DNA of 26,464 nt from Metaruminococcus_A sp964607135 (lineage in GTDB: Bacteria; Bacillota; Clostridia; Oscillospirales; Ruminococcaceae), in NCBI GenBank assembly GCA_964607135.1, contig CAZSIV010000031.1:1-26464 (forward strand), written 5' to 3'. A program made the position numbers and the translations under genes. Shown piece by piece: positions 16,375 to 24,216 of the stretch (the first letter of the stretch is position 1; each line of letters opens with the position of its first letter). The notes below the pieces were generated by a model. The model worked only from the letters and a program-made list of their open reading frames with translations, did no database searches and was not told the origin of the DNA.

Positions 16375-16421
16375 TTTGAGGTCAAATATGTCAAAAAACA
16401 TAAGGAAATCAGCATTATAAT
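16375..16421 (+). promoter_or_regulatory. Operator candidates and -10 of the galacturonate operon
   Basis: A 12-base palindrome TTTGAGGTCAAA (16375-16386) is followed by a second GTCAAA (16390-16395), so GTCAAA occurs twice 9 bases apart. A perfect TATAAT follows at 16416-16421 but with no recognisable -35 at normal spacing. A strong -10 with a weak -35 next to repeated elements fits a promoter that needs an activator such as the divergent AraC protein. Binding by that protein is inference. Confidence 0.4.
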
Positions 16422-16493
16422 CACCTAGAATGATATTATCCTCACCTGACAGGGGCGGGTAACTTCAAATAAGGATCAAAAGGAGCGGACAAT

Positions 16494-17879
16494 ATGGAAT
16501 ACGAGAAAAACAAGGCTGAGAACCTTAAAATCGCATACATAGGCGGCGGTTCCCGCGGTTGGGCGTGGGGATTAATGAGCGACTTGGCTTCCGCCGACGA
16601 CATTTCGGGGGAAGTGTCGTTATATGATATCGACCCGGAGGCTGCAAAGAATAATGTGATCATAGGGAACAAATTCAACGACGCAGAGGGTGCAAAGTCG
16701 CAGTGGAAATACAGCGCGGCAAACAGCCTGGGAGAGGCGCTCACCGGCGCTGATTTTGTCGTCATTTCCATTTTACCCGGAACATTTGACGAAATGGCGT
16801 CCGACGTGCACGAACCGGAGAGATATGGGATCTATCAGTCGGTGGGGGACACGTCGGGCCCCGGAGGCATTGTCCGTGCAATGCGCACTGTTCCGATGTT
16901 TGAAGAGATTGCAGAAAATATAAAAAAGTATGCGCCAAACGCATGGGTCATCAACTATACCAACCCCATGACGCTCTGTGTAAAGACGCTTTACCGCGTA
17001 TTCCCCGAAATCAAAGCGTTCGGCTGCTGTCACGAGGTTTTTGGAACGCAGCGGTTTCTGTGCAAAATGGTTGAAGAAATGCTTGGGGCAGAGAACGTCG
17101 ACCGGCATGAGATCAAGGTCAACCCGGTCGGGGTAAACCACTTTACCTGGCTTACGAAAGCCGCCTATAGAAATATTGACCTTTTCCCCTATTACAGAGA
17201 ATTCTGCAAAAAGTATAAAGACGGCTACGGCCAGGTTGACACCAACTGGATGAACAGCGTTTTTTCCTCCGCAGAAAAGGTAAAGATCGACCTGTTCCTT
17301 AAATTTGGTTACATTGCAGCAGCCGGCGACAGGCATCTGGCCGAATTTTGCGAGGGAAAATGGTACCTGGAAAATCCGGACCGGGTCAGGGAAATGAAGT
17401 TCAGCTTAACCGACGTTGCATGGCGGAGAACGGATTTGAAAAACCGTCTGGAAAGAAGCCGGAAGTTAGTCAGCGGAGAAGAAGCTGTAAAAATCAACGG
17501 CACCGGAGAAGAAGGCGTTGACCAGATCAGGGCGCTGCTGGGGCTGACAGAATTGGTGACGAATGTAAACATTCCGAATCTGGGGCAGATCCCCAATCTG
17601 CCGATCGGCGCCGTGGTGGAGGGCAATGCCGTATTCCGTGCGAATTCCTTGACGCCGGTTCTTGCGGGGCCGATCCCGGAAGAGATCTATCCTTTGATCT
17701 CCCGGATCTGCACGGAGCAGGAGCTTGTGAGCAAGGGAATCGCCGAACGCGACCTCGACAAAATATTTACCGCATTTGCCAACGACCCGCTGGTGACATG
17801 CGGCTTAGAGGATGCGAGAAAGCTGTTCGATTCCATGTGTGAGAATACCAAGAAATATCTGACCATGTATTTTTCATAA
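16494..17879 (+). CDS. Glycoside hydrolase family 4, probable alpha-galacturonidase
   Basis: GH4 enzymes cleave glycosides by an unusual NAD+- and divalent-metal-dependent oxidation-elimination route. 461 aa. The N-terminal Rossmann motif reads IAYIGGGSRGW (13-23); NYTNPM (154-159) is the conserved substrate and NAD contact; Cys179-His180 in GCCHEVFG and His216 in VGVNHFTW are the expected metal ligands. The CHEV form and the neighbouring uxa genes point to the LplD-type alpha-galacturonidase branch rather than alpha-glucosidase or 6-phospho-glycosidase. It has no signal peptide, so it would act in the cytoplasm on imported small galacturonides. AAGGAG lies 8 bases upstream. First gene of the operon; only 14 bases separate it from uxaC. 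Confidence 0.85.
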   Translation: MEYEKNKAENLKIAYIGGGSRGWAWGLMSDLASADDISGEVSLYDIDPEAAKNNVIIGNKFNDAEGAKSQWKYSAANSLGEALTGADFVVISILPGTFDEMASDVHEPERYGIYQSVGDTSGPGGIVRAMRTVPMFEEIAENIKKYAPNAWVINYTNPMTLCVKTLYRVFPEIKAFGCCHEVFGTQRFLCKMVEEMLGAENVDRHEIKVNPVGVNHFTWLTKAAYRNIDLFPYYREFCKKYKDGYGQVDTNWMNSVFSSAEKVKIDLFLKFGYIAAAGDRHLAEFCEGKWYLENPDRVREMKFSLTDVAWRRTDLKNRLERSRKLVSGEEAVKINGTGEEGVDQIRALLGLTELVTNVNIPNLGQIPNLPIGAVVEGNAVFRANSLTPVLAGPIPEEIYPLISRICTEQELVSKGIAERDLDKIFTAFANDPLVTCGLEDARKLFDSMCENTKKYLTMYFS

Positions 17880-17893
17880 GAGGAGGGGTTCAA

Positions 17894-19291
17894 ATGGGGA
17901 TCATAACCGACGATTTCATGTTAAGGAACGAGACGGCAAAGCTCCTGTATCACAGGTACGCCGAAGAGATGCCGATCATCGACTACCACTGCCATATCAG
18001 CCCGCGGGAGATCTACGAGGACAGAAAGTTCGACAATATCACGCAGGTCTGGCTCGGCGGTGACCACTATAAATGGCGTCTGATCCGCAGCAACGGTATA
18101 AATGAAGACGAGATCACAGGCGATGCCGACCCCTTTTTAAAGTTCAAGCGTTTTGCCGCAATGCTGCCGAAAGCCATCGGCAATCCCATGTACCATTGGA
18201 CGCACCTGGAGCTGAAGCGCTATTTCGACTATGACGGCATCTTAGACGAAGACACCGCCGCCGAGGTTTATGCGCTGTGTAATAAAAGGTTACGGCAGCC
18301 GGATATGACGGTGAGAAGCCTCATTAAAAAATCGAATGTCGAAATGATCGGGACCACCGACGACCCCATCGACAGCCTGGAGTGGCATATCAAGCTCCGT
18401 GAAGATCAAAGCTTTCCTGTGGCCGTGCTCCCCTCCTTCCGCCCCGACAAAGCAGTGAATATCGAGAAGGCGGGCTTCGCGGAATACATTGCAAAGCTTT
18501 CCGCTGCCGCAGGCGTCGGGATCAGCTGTGTCGAAGACGTGAAAAAGGCGTTGTCCCGCCGCCTCGATTTCTTCTGTGAGCTCGGCTGCCGTGCGACCGA
18601 CCATGGCCTCGACTACGTTGTCTATTCGCCTGCCGGCGACGCTGAGGTGAACAGGATATTCCAAATCGTGATGAACGGCGGCACAGTGTCGCAGGAAGAG
18701 GCGGACCGGTATAAGACGGCCATTATGCTCCATCTGGGCGCGGAATATGCGAAGCGCGGCATCGTGATGCAGCTGCATTACGGCGCGCAGAGAAATACCA
18801 ATGCCAATATGTTTGACCGCCTTGGCCCTGACACCGGTTTCGACTGCATTTCCACCAAAAACTGCGGCGAAAATATCGTGGGCTTTCTGGACGCGTTGGA
18901 GCGGCAGAACGCTCTGCCTAAAACGATTCTGTATTCCCTCAACCCGCAGGATAATGAGCTCCTTGACACGATTATCGGCTGTTTCCAGGGCACTGAAACC
19001 GCGGGCAAACTCCAGCACGGCGCGGCGTGGTGGTTTAACGACACCCGTTCAGGGATGGAAGCACAGGTCAAATCGCTGGCGAACCTGTCGCTGCTCGGCA
19101 ATTTTATCGGCATGCTGACCGATTCAAGAAGCTTCTTGTCCTACACCCGTCATGAGTATTTTAGGCGGATCCTCTGCAGTCTGATCGGCGAGTGGGTGGA
19201 AGAAGGCGAGTATCCAAACGATGAAAAGCGGCTGGGCAAGATTATTGAAGATCTGTGCTTTCACAACGCGAAACGATATTTCGGTATTTGA
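17894..19291 (+). CDS. uxaC: Uronate (glucuronate/galacturonate) isomerase
   Basis: Isomerises D-galacturonate to D-tagaturonate and D-glucuronate to D-fructuronate, the first step of the bacterial hexuronate pathway. 465 aa, the family's standard size, an amidohydrolase-fold enzyme. Visible hallmarks are IIDYHCHISPREI (28-40) with the His-x-His pair, the LHYGAQRNTNANMFDRLGPD segment, and AAWWFNDTRSGMEAQ near the C-terminus. AGGAGG (17881-17886) lies 7 bases before the ATG, right after the GH4 stop. The next gene follows after 9 bases. With uxaB and uxaA downstream, galacturonate is the intended substrate; the fructuronate branch enzymes UxuA and UxuB are not present here. Confidence 0.96.
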   Translation: MGIITDDFMLRNETAKLLYHRYAEEMPIIDYHCHISPREIYEDRKFDNITQVWLGGDHYKWRLIRSNGINEDEITGDADPFLKFKRFAAMLPKAIGNPMYHWTHLELKRYFDYDGILDEDTAAEVYALCNKRLRQPDMTVRSLIKKSNVEMIGTTDDPIDSLEWHIKLREDQSFPVAVLPSFRPDKAVNIEKAGFAEYIAKLSAAAGVGISCVEDVKKALSRRLDFFCELGCRATDHGLDYVVYSPAGDAEVNRIFQIVMNGGTVSQEEADRYKTAIMLHLGAEYAKRGIVMQLHYGAQRNTNANMFDRLGPDTGFDCISTKNCGENIVGFLDALERQNALPKTILYSLNPQDNELLDTIIGCFQGTETAGKLQHGAAWWFNDTRSGMEAQVKSLANLSLLGNFIGMLTDSRSFLSYTRHEYFRRILCSLIGEWVEEGEYPNDEKRLGKIIEDLCFHNAKRYFGI

Positions 19292-19300
19292 GGTGACACG

Positions 19301-20749
19301 ATGACGATCAAAGATCAAGCAGTCAAAGCCGAACGCCCCATAAAAGCGGTGCAGTTCGGAGAAGGAAACTTTCTGCGCGCTTTTGTGGACTATATGCTCG
19401 ATATTGCCAATGAAAAAGGTATTTTCGACGGCAGCATCGCCGTGGTAAAGCCCTTCTCATCCGGCAGCCTCGATGCGTTCCGCGTGCAGGATAACCTTTA
19501 TACCGTCCTGCTTCGCGGCAAAGAAAACGGCGAGATCGTAAATGACAGCCGAATCATAACATCCGTTTCCCAGGCGCTCGATTGTGCGGACGATTATGAA
19601 GCGTTTATGGCGCTTGCCCGTCTGGATTCCCTCCGCTTTGTCATTTCGAACACGACCGAGGCGGGCATCGTGCTGGATCGAAACGATCATTTTGACGGGC
19701 TTCCTGCTACATATCCGGGCAAGCTGACGAAATTTCTCTATGAACGGTACACCGCATTTCACGGCGCGGAGGATAAGGGGCTGATCCTCCTCCCCGTCGA
19801 GCTGATCGAGAACAACGGCGGCAAGCTGAAAGAGTGTGTGCTGGCGCTTGCCGACATATGGCAGCTGCCCGGCGGATTTAAAAGCTGGGTTACAGAAAAC
19901 AACATCTTCTGTTCAACACTGGTCGACAGAATCGTCACAGGATACCCTAAGGGCGAGGCGGAAAGCGTCTGTAAAGAACTCGGCTATGAGGATCAGCTTG
20001 TCGATATCGGCGAGCCGTTTGCCCTTTGGGTCATCGAGAGCGACCGGGATATCCGCGCCGAACTGCCGCTGGATCAGATCGGACTGCCGGTCGTCTTTAC
20101 CGATCATCTCAAGCCTTATCGCGAACGCAAGGTAAGAGTGCTCAACGGCGCGCATACCTCGTCGGTGCTTGCCGGCTATCTCTACGGCTTGGATATTGTC
20201 AGAGATTGTATGAGCGATCCTGTGATGTCCGACTTCATCCATCGAGTCGTTTTGGAGGAGATCGTGCCGCAGGTCGAGCTGCCTTTAGACGAGGTAAAGG
20301 ACTTCGCCAATTCGGTATTCGAGCGTTTTGAAAATCCCTTTATCGACCACGCGCTGCTGTCGATCTCGTTAAATTCCATCTCCAAGTGGAAAGCGCGGGT
20401 ACTGCCGTCCTTTAAGGACTGCTGTGCAAGCGCCGGTAAACTGCCGAAGCTGATCACCTTTTCGTTTGCAGCGCTTTTGGCGTTCTATTCGTCGAGCGAT
20501 CTGCGTGCGGATGGCCTATATGCGAAAAGGGCAAACGGCGATGAATATGTGATTCACGATGACAGAGCGGTGCTCGAGTTCTTTGCCGAGAACAGCACGA
20601 GTGCGGATTTTATCAAAAAAGCCTGTGCAAATCTGGATTTCTGGGGCGAAGACCTGACCGCATACAACAGCTTTGTGGATACAGTCTCGTATTGGTATCA
20701 TAAAATCCGCAACGACATTACCGAGGCGCTCCATGAGGTTTTGCGCTGA
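19301..20749 (+). CDS. uxaB: Tagaturonate reductase (altronate oxidoreductase)
   Basis: Reduces D-tagaturonate to D-altronate with NADH, second step of galacturonate breakdown. 482 aa, a member of the long-chain mannitol dehydrogenase family. The N-terminal NAD-binding segment reads VQFGEGNFLRAF (17-28), and the catalytic Lys/Asn/His region is RKVRVLNGAHT (276-286), as expected for UxaB. Its paralogue UxuB (fructuronate reductase) is related, but the start VQFGEGNFLRAF and the adjacent uxaA favour UxaB. GAGGTG overlaps the uxaC stop and lies about 5 bases before the ATG. The stop overlaps the uxaA start by one base, so the two are probably translationally coupled. Confidence 0.94.
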   Translation: MTIKDQAVKAERPIKAVQFGEGNFLRAFVDYMLDIANEKGIFDGSIAVVKPFSSGSLDAFRVQDNLYTVLLRGKENGEIVNDSRIITSVSQALDCADDYEAFMALARLDSLRFVISNTTEAGIVLDRNDHFDGLPATYPGKLTKFLYERYTAFHGAEDKGLILLPVELIENNGGKLKECVLALADIWQLPGGFKSWVTENNIFCSTLVDRIVTGYPKGEAESVCKELGYEDQLVDIGEPFALWVIESDRDIRAELPLDQIGLPVVFTDHLKPYRERKVRVLNGAHTSSVLAGYLYGLDIVRDCMSDPVMSDFIHRVVLEEIVPQVELPLDEVKDFANSVFERFENPFIDHALLSISLNSISKWKARVLPSFKDCCASAGKLPKLITFSFAALLAFYSSSDLRADGLYAKRANGDEYVIHDDRAVLEFFAENSTSADFIKKACANLDFWGEDLTAYNSFVDTVSYWYHKIRNDITEALHEVLR

Positions 20750-22230
20750 TGAAATGCATTAAAATACACGCCAATGACAGCGTCGCTGTCGCGGTGGAGA
20801 ACCTCATAGCGGGAGAGCGTGTTGCCGTCTGCGGTGAAACCATCGAGCTGCACAACGATATCCCCGCGGGGCATAAATTCGCTTTGAAGGATATCGCAAG
20901 CGGCGAAGATATCATAAAATACGCCTATCCGATCGGCCATGCCAGATGTGATATAAAAAAGGGAGAGCACATTCATACGCACAATACCAAATCCAATCTC
21001 AGCGGTTTACTGAAATATGAATATCATCCCGACTTTAAGGAGATTGAAAAAGCAGAACCCCGTACCTTTATGGGATACAGACGGCCCGACGATAAGGTGG
21101 GGATCCGAAACGAAATATGGATCATCCCCACCGTCGGCTGTGTGAATTCGATCGTACGAGAAATCGAGGCACAGTCGCAGCAGTTTAAAGCGGGGAGCAT
21201 CGACGGCATCTATTCATATAACCACCCATATGGATGCTCGCAGCTCGGCGACGATATGCAGATGACCCTCAGATACCTCGCGGGGCTGATTCGCCACCCG
21301 AATGCCGCCGCGGTTCTGGTGGTGGGGCTTGGCTGCGAAAACGGCAATATCGGCGAACTGAAGAAGGTGCTCGGCGGCTATGACGCCAACCGCGTCCGGT
21401 TTTTGACGGCGCAGGACTGTGAGGATGAGATCGGCGAGGGCGTGGCGATCGTCAAAGAGCTCGCAGCGACTGCCGCCGCATACAGCCGTGAAAGCTGCCC
21501 TGCAAGCGATCTGGTCGTCGGACTGAAATGCGGCGGGTCAGACGGTTTTTCCGGCATCACGGCGAACCCTCTGCTCGGCGCTTTGTCCGATAAAATCATC
21601 GGCATGGGTGGGAGCGCTGTACTCACTGAGGTGCCCGAAATGTTCGGCGCTGAAACCATATTGATGAACCGCTGCCGCACAAAAGCCGAATTTGATAAAG
21701 TAGTAGACCTCATCAACCGCTTCAAGCAATACTTTATGCGCTACGGCGAAAAGGTGGATGAAAATCCCTCGCCGGGCAACAAGGCCGGCGGCATCACTAC
21801 GTTAGAGGACAAGTCGCTGGGCTGTACACAAAAGTGCGGCTCCGCGCCGGTGGAGGACGTATTGTCTTACGGTGAAGCGGTAAAGAAAAGCGGCCTTTCC
21901 CTTTTGCAGGCCCCCGGCAATGATCTTGTTGCCGCGAACGCCCTCGCCGTATCGGGCGCGCAGCTTATTCTGTTCACCACAGGAAGAGGAACGCCGTTCG
22001 GCTGCCCCGTACCCACGGTCAAGATTTCCAGCAACTCCGCGCTCGCGGAAAAGAAAAAGCTGTGGATAGATTTCAATGCAGGCTCTCTTCTGGAAAACAA
22101 GACGATGGATGAGCTTGTCGACGAATTTTTAAACTTTATTTTGGAGCTTGCTTCAGGGGAAATAAGGGCAAATGCCGAAGCGCTGGACAAACACGAACTC
22201 GCTGTTTTCAAAGACGGCGTAACGTTATGA
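20749..22230 (+). CDS. uxaA: Altronate dehydratase
   Basis: Dehydrates D-altronate to 2-keto-3-deoxy-D-gluconate, third step of the pathway; an iron- or manganese-dependent hydro-lyase. 493 aa, full length. The N-terminal SAF domain covers about 1-90 (with HARCDIKKGEHIHTHN around 63-78), followed by the large UxaA catalytic domain from about residue 105 (MGYRRPDDKVGIRNEIWIIP). Conserved Cys/Gly stretches include GLGCENGN, LKCGGSDGFSG and CTQKCGSAPVEDV. The ATG overlaps the uxaB TGA by one base. Last gene of the operon; a large hairpin follows 85 bases downstream. KDG kinase and KDPG aldolase, needed to finish the pathway, must lie elsewhere. Confidence 0.96.
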   Translation: MKCIKIHANDSVAVAVENLIAGERVAVCGETIELHNDIPAGHKFALKDIASGEDIIKYAYPIGHARCDIKKGEHIHTHNTKSNLSGLLKYEYHPDFKEIEKAEPRTFMGYRRPDDKVGIRNEIWIIPTVGCVNSIVREIEAQSQQFKAGSIDGIYSYNHPYGCSQLGDDMQMTLRYLAGLIRHPNAAAVLVVGLGCENGNIGELKKVLGGYDANRVRFLTAQDCEDEIGEGVAIVKELAATAAAYSRESCPASDLVVGLKCGGSDGFSGITANPLLGALSDKIIGMGGSAVLTEVPEMFGAETILMNRCRTKAEFDKVVDLINRFKQYFMRYGEKVDENPSPGNKAGGITTLEDKSLGCTQKCGSAPVEDVLSYGEAVKKSGLSLLQAPGNDLVAANALAVSGAQLILFTTGRGTPFGCPVPTVKISSNSALAEKKKLWIDFNAGSLLENKTMDELVDEFLNFILELASGEIRANAEALDKHELAVFKDGVTL

Positions 22231-22314
22231 GAGATTGAAAGGCCGGCCGGACCGCCTTGATTGCGATCGTTAAGACCACGTTGATAATCCTTTCCTGCCT
22301 GCCGAAGTCTTAAA

Positions 22315-22364
22315 AGAGGCCGAAATTCGGATGTCCCATTTCCGGGTTCCAAATTCCGGCCTCT
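22315..22364. terminator. Large hairpin after uxaA, probable bidirectional terminator
   Basis: AGAGGCCG (22315-22322) pairs with CGGCCTCT (22357-22364), and the stem continues inward with only two mismatches over about 17 positions. The plus strand lacks a T-run; the minus strand continues with TTTTAAG, so it is the better terminator there. Confidence 0.5.
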
Positions 22365-22370
22365 GTTCAC

Positions 22371-22526
22371 CTATAAAAGTGCGTCACAATATTTTTCTTT
22401 TATGACGGGATGCGTTTTCTCAGACACGGTCTCTTGATCCCGCACGTCCAGCATTAACCGTTTCTGCCCATTTCCGACTTTTGTGTTTTGAAATACCGTT
22501 TGCACATGGTCGGAGCATAGCGGCAT
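22371..22526 (-). CDS. Possible small protein or gene remnant (51 codons)
   Basis: A minus-strand frame from ATG 22526 to TAG 22371-22373 encodes 51 aa rich in polar and charged residues. The same frame stays open upstream to about 22622 (84 codons in all) but has no further start codon, and a stop at 22623-22625 closes it. The hairpin with a minus-strand T-run begins only 7 bases after the stop. No ribosome binding site is clear before the ATG, and I do not recognise the sequence. It may be the C-terminal remnant of a decayed gene, or chance. Low confidence. Confidence 0.25.
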   Translation of the reverse strand: MPLCSDHVQTVFQNTKVGNGQKRLMLDVRDQETVSEKTHPVIKEKYCDALL

Positions 22527-22752
22527 ATGACGATAACCCGGTCTGTTTCCGGTTCTTAGAGCAGAACCGATGTCGAATAAATTTTCACAAACTGCCGGTT
22601 TGAATTTTCCCGAATCATTGTTTCAAGGTAAGATGTCTGTATTTCAAGACTTCCAAATTGTTCGGAATGATTCGCGCTGACTCGACAGCAGGCTGCAACC
22701 CGCGGTTTTTCTTGTTTGTGAAAAAAGAATTGTTTTTGATATCATAGAAAAA
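22527..22752. other. Gene-poor region downstream of the uxa operon
   Basis: No supported gene on either strand. A 62-codon minus-strand frame ending at 22615 runs through the hairpin at 22753-22783 and has no clear ribosome binding site. It could join the frame at 22371-22622 through a single frameshift, which hints at a decayed gene, but I cannot name a family. Confidence 0.3.
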
Positions 22753-22796
22753 GCCCTTCATGCCAAAAGTATAGCATGAGGGCGTCTTTCTTTTTG
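22753..22796. terminator. Bidirectional hairpin terminator
   Basis: GCCCTTCATGC and GCATGAGGGC pair with one bulged T. The plus strand continues with TCTTTCTTTTT and the minus strand with TTTTTC, so either direction would work. It lies between the gene-poor region and the tRNA-Leu terminator; its dedicated transcript is not evident. Confidence 0.6.
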
Positions 22797-22805
22797 AAAG
22801 CATAA

Positions 22806-22841
22806 GAAAAAGCTACATCTTGATCTCTCAAAATGTAACTT
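22806..22841 (-). terminator. Terminator of tRNA-Leu
   Basis: On the minus strand a stem built on TTACAT...ATGTAG extended by TTTG/CAAG, with the loop AGAGAT, is followed by CTTTTTCTT. It lies within 10 bases of the tRNA 3' end. Confidence 0.7.
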
Positions 22842-22847
22842 TTAACT

Positions 22848-22934
22848 TGGTGCCGGTGACCGGGGTCGAACCGGTACGGTATCGCTACCACTGGATTTTG
22901 AGTCCAGCACGTCTGCCAATTCCATCACACCGGC
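22848..22934 (-). tRNA. tRNA-Leu (anticodon CAA)
   Basis: An 87-base class II tRNA including an encoded CCA. The acceptor stem pairs GCCGGTG with CACCGGC; the anticodon stem CTGGA/TCCAG encloses the loop CTCAAAA, giving anticodon CAA (reads UUG). A variable arm of the long leucine type follows, and the T-arm contains GGTTCGACCC. Read on the minus strand. Confidence 0.97.
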
Positions 22935-22948
22935 ATCTACGAGTATTT

Positions 22949-22977
22949 ATTATACTTGCTTTTTTTTAAAAAAGCAA
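22949..22977 (-). promoter_or_regulatory. Promoter of tRNA-Leu
   Basis: On the minus strand TTGCTT (22972-22977) and a perfect TATAAT (22949-22954) with a 17-base spacer that contains an A-run. The tRNA-Ser promoter in this window uses the same two hexamers and spacing. Confidence 0.7.
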
Positions 22978-23128
22978 CCCCTTTGTATAAAACTATCCAT
23001 ACAAAGATTGGCGTTATCAATTGAAATTCCGTTCATTTCTCATATCTTTATCTTACGAGAAAAGATATAAACACCTAGCCCCATTAATTTTGGCGGCTTA
23101 CAGGGCGATTTCCGTCTATATAATCAAT

Positions 23129-23159
23129 AAAAAACAAAGGCTGTACCTTAAGTACAGCC
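23129..23159 (-). terminator. Terminator of the 43-aa membrane protein gene
   Basis: On the minus strand GGCTGTAC and GTACAGCC form a perfect 8-bp stem with a 5-base loop, followed by TTTGTTTTTT. It begins 17 bases past the stop. Confidence 0.8.
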
Positions 23160-23176
23160 CCACAACCTCTTCTTAT

Positions 23177-23308
23177 TTATTCTTCTTCATCCACTGTGAT
23201 ATAACGGCGATTTCCTTCCTCATAGATCACATCGATTAAAACCTGTAACCCTTTCAGCAAAAGAAGAGCCGAACCCACTGCTGCCAATATTTTCAGAACG
23301 GTTTTCAC
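23177..23308 (-). CDS. Small single-pass membrane protein (43 aa), unknown function
   Basis: The GTG at 23308 has an excellent GAGGAGG site about 7 bases upstream and encodes 43 aa: a short basic start, one hydrophobic segment (about residues 3-25, LKILAAVGSALLLLKGLQVL), and an acidic tail ending DEEE. The reading frame is open further upstream, but that part lacks any ribosome binding site. It has its own extended -10 promoter (core 23410-23415) and a strong terminator, so it is very probably expressed. I do not recognise a family; similar tiny membrane proteins are common and mostly uncharacterised in Clostridia. It follows queT on the same strand. Confidence 0.7.
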   Translation of the reverse strand: MKTVLKILAAVGSALLLLKGLQVLIDVIYEEGNRRYITVDEEE

Positions 23309-23409
23309 GATAAATCCTCCTCTTTCCTCTAAAGGCTTTTCATCACGAAAAGAATTTGGTTCACGCTTCTTTCCCGCAATAAAAAACACCCTTTGATGTT
23401 TACAATGAT

Positions 23410-23437
23410 ATTTTATCACAGTTCATTCAAATTGCAA
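23410..23437 (-). promoter_or_regulatory. Promoter of the 43-aa membrane protein gene
   Basis: On the minus strand TTGCAA (23432-23437) and TAAAAT (23410-23415) with a 16-base spacer and TGA before the -10, giving an extended -10. The -35 touches the last base of queT. Confidence 0.55.
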
Positions 23438-23983
23438 CTAATATTTAAAAATTTGCCGGTATAATTCATTTCCTTTGGAATCCCTTTTCAGCAGCATTAG
23501 TATAAGCGGCACCCCGAGCAGGTAGCAGGTTACCATCTCGCCCAAAGCTACAGACCCCGCAAGAGGCCAGAAAAGCCCAAAAGAAAACGATCCGTCCAGC
23601 ATAGCGAGCTCAATTCCGATAATGACTCCGTTGAAAAGAACCGGAGGAAGCGGCGCAAAAGCCAGTTTGATCCAATTCTTTGCGCTTTTTCCCACGAAAT
23701 AAGTAAGGACAGCCGCAATCAGCGTCGCACTTGTTCCAAAAAGCGCATCGATTAATCCGATCGGATTGGCGCCGATCATGAATCCAATCAGATTTGACAG
23801 CAGACAGCCGACCGTCAATCCCGGAACCGCGGCCAGAGAAAAGGCCGGAAGAACGGTAAAGACTTCACTGATTCTAAACTGGACCGGGCCGAACGAGCTG
23901 GGCGCGGCAATCAGCGTAACGGCGCAATAAAGCGCTGCGATGATCGCGGACACGGTTAAAAAATGGATTTTGTTTTTTTTCAT
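23438..23983 (-). CDS. queT: QueT-type queuosine-precursor transporter (ECF S component)
   Basis: Substrate-binding membrane component of an energy-coupling factor importer for a queuosine precursor such as preQ1, used to modify tRNA wobble positions. 181 aa with about five to six hydrophobic segments; the start (ALYCAVTLIAAPSSFGPVQF followed by RISEVFTVLP) is typical of the QueT (DUF988) family. The shared ECF module (EcfA, EcfA', EcfT) is not in the window, as is usual for group II ECF systems. Assignment is strongly supported by the preQ1-type riboswitch in its leader. The ATG at 23983 has GAAGGG 11 bases upstream, inside the riboswitch tail. The stop is TAG, showing that amber codons do act as normal stops in this genome. 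Confidence 0.92.
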   Translation of the reverse strand: MKKNKIHFLTVSAIIAALYCAVTLIAAPSSFGPVQFRISEVFTVLPAFSLAAVPGLTVGCLLSNLIGFMIGANPIGLIDALFGTSATLIAAVLTYFVGKSAKNWIKLAFAPLPPVLFNGVIIGIELAMLDGSFSFGLFWPLAGSVALGEMVTCYLLGVPLILMLLKRDSKGNELYRQIFKY

Positions 23984-23995
23984 GGCAAAAACATC

Positions 23996-24036
23996 CCTTC
24001 GTAGTTTTGTTTAAGGTCAGGAGGTTGCGACTGACC
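23996..24036 (-). promoter_or_regulatory. preQ1-I riboswitch controlling queT translation
   Basis: On the minus strand stem P1 is GGTCAG (24031-24036) with CTGACC (24015-24020), enclosing a ten-base loop TCGCAACCTC, then an A-rich tail TTAAACAAAACTACGAAGG. The small hairpin, C-rich loop and A-rich tail ending in AAGG are the preQ1-I pseudoknot layout and closely resemble the well-studied Thermoanaerobacter example. The loop CCT can pair with AGG of the tail, which is also the Shine-Dalgarno of queT, so ligand binding should hide the ribosome site and lower translation. Confidence 0.88.
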
Positions 24037-24056
24037 GCGGAAAATCCGCCTTTGGC

Positions 24057-24085
24057 ATCATAAACACAAAGGGGAAAAAAGTCAA
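24057..24085 (-). promoter_or_regulatory. Promoter of queT
   Basis: On the minus strand TTGACT (24080-24085) and TATGAT (24057-24062) with a 17-base spacer, about 20 bases before the riboswitch. A small GCGGA/TCCGC hairpin lies between promoter and aptamer. Confidence 0.75.
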
Positions 24086-24216
24086 GACTTTGGATTATTT
24101 ATTATTTATCATTCGGGCGCAGAAATTTTTATAGAGCGAAAAGACAATTTAGCACTTTTTGTGGTACAATTATTTTATAATGTTCTGTTTAAATGGAAAC
24201 AGAAGGGGGAATTCCT

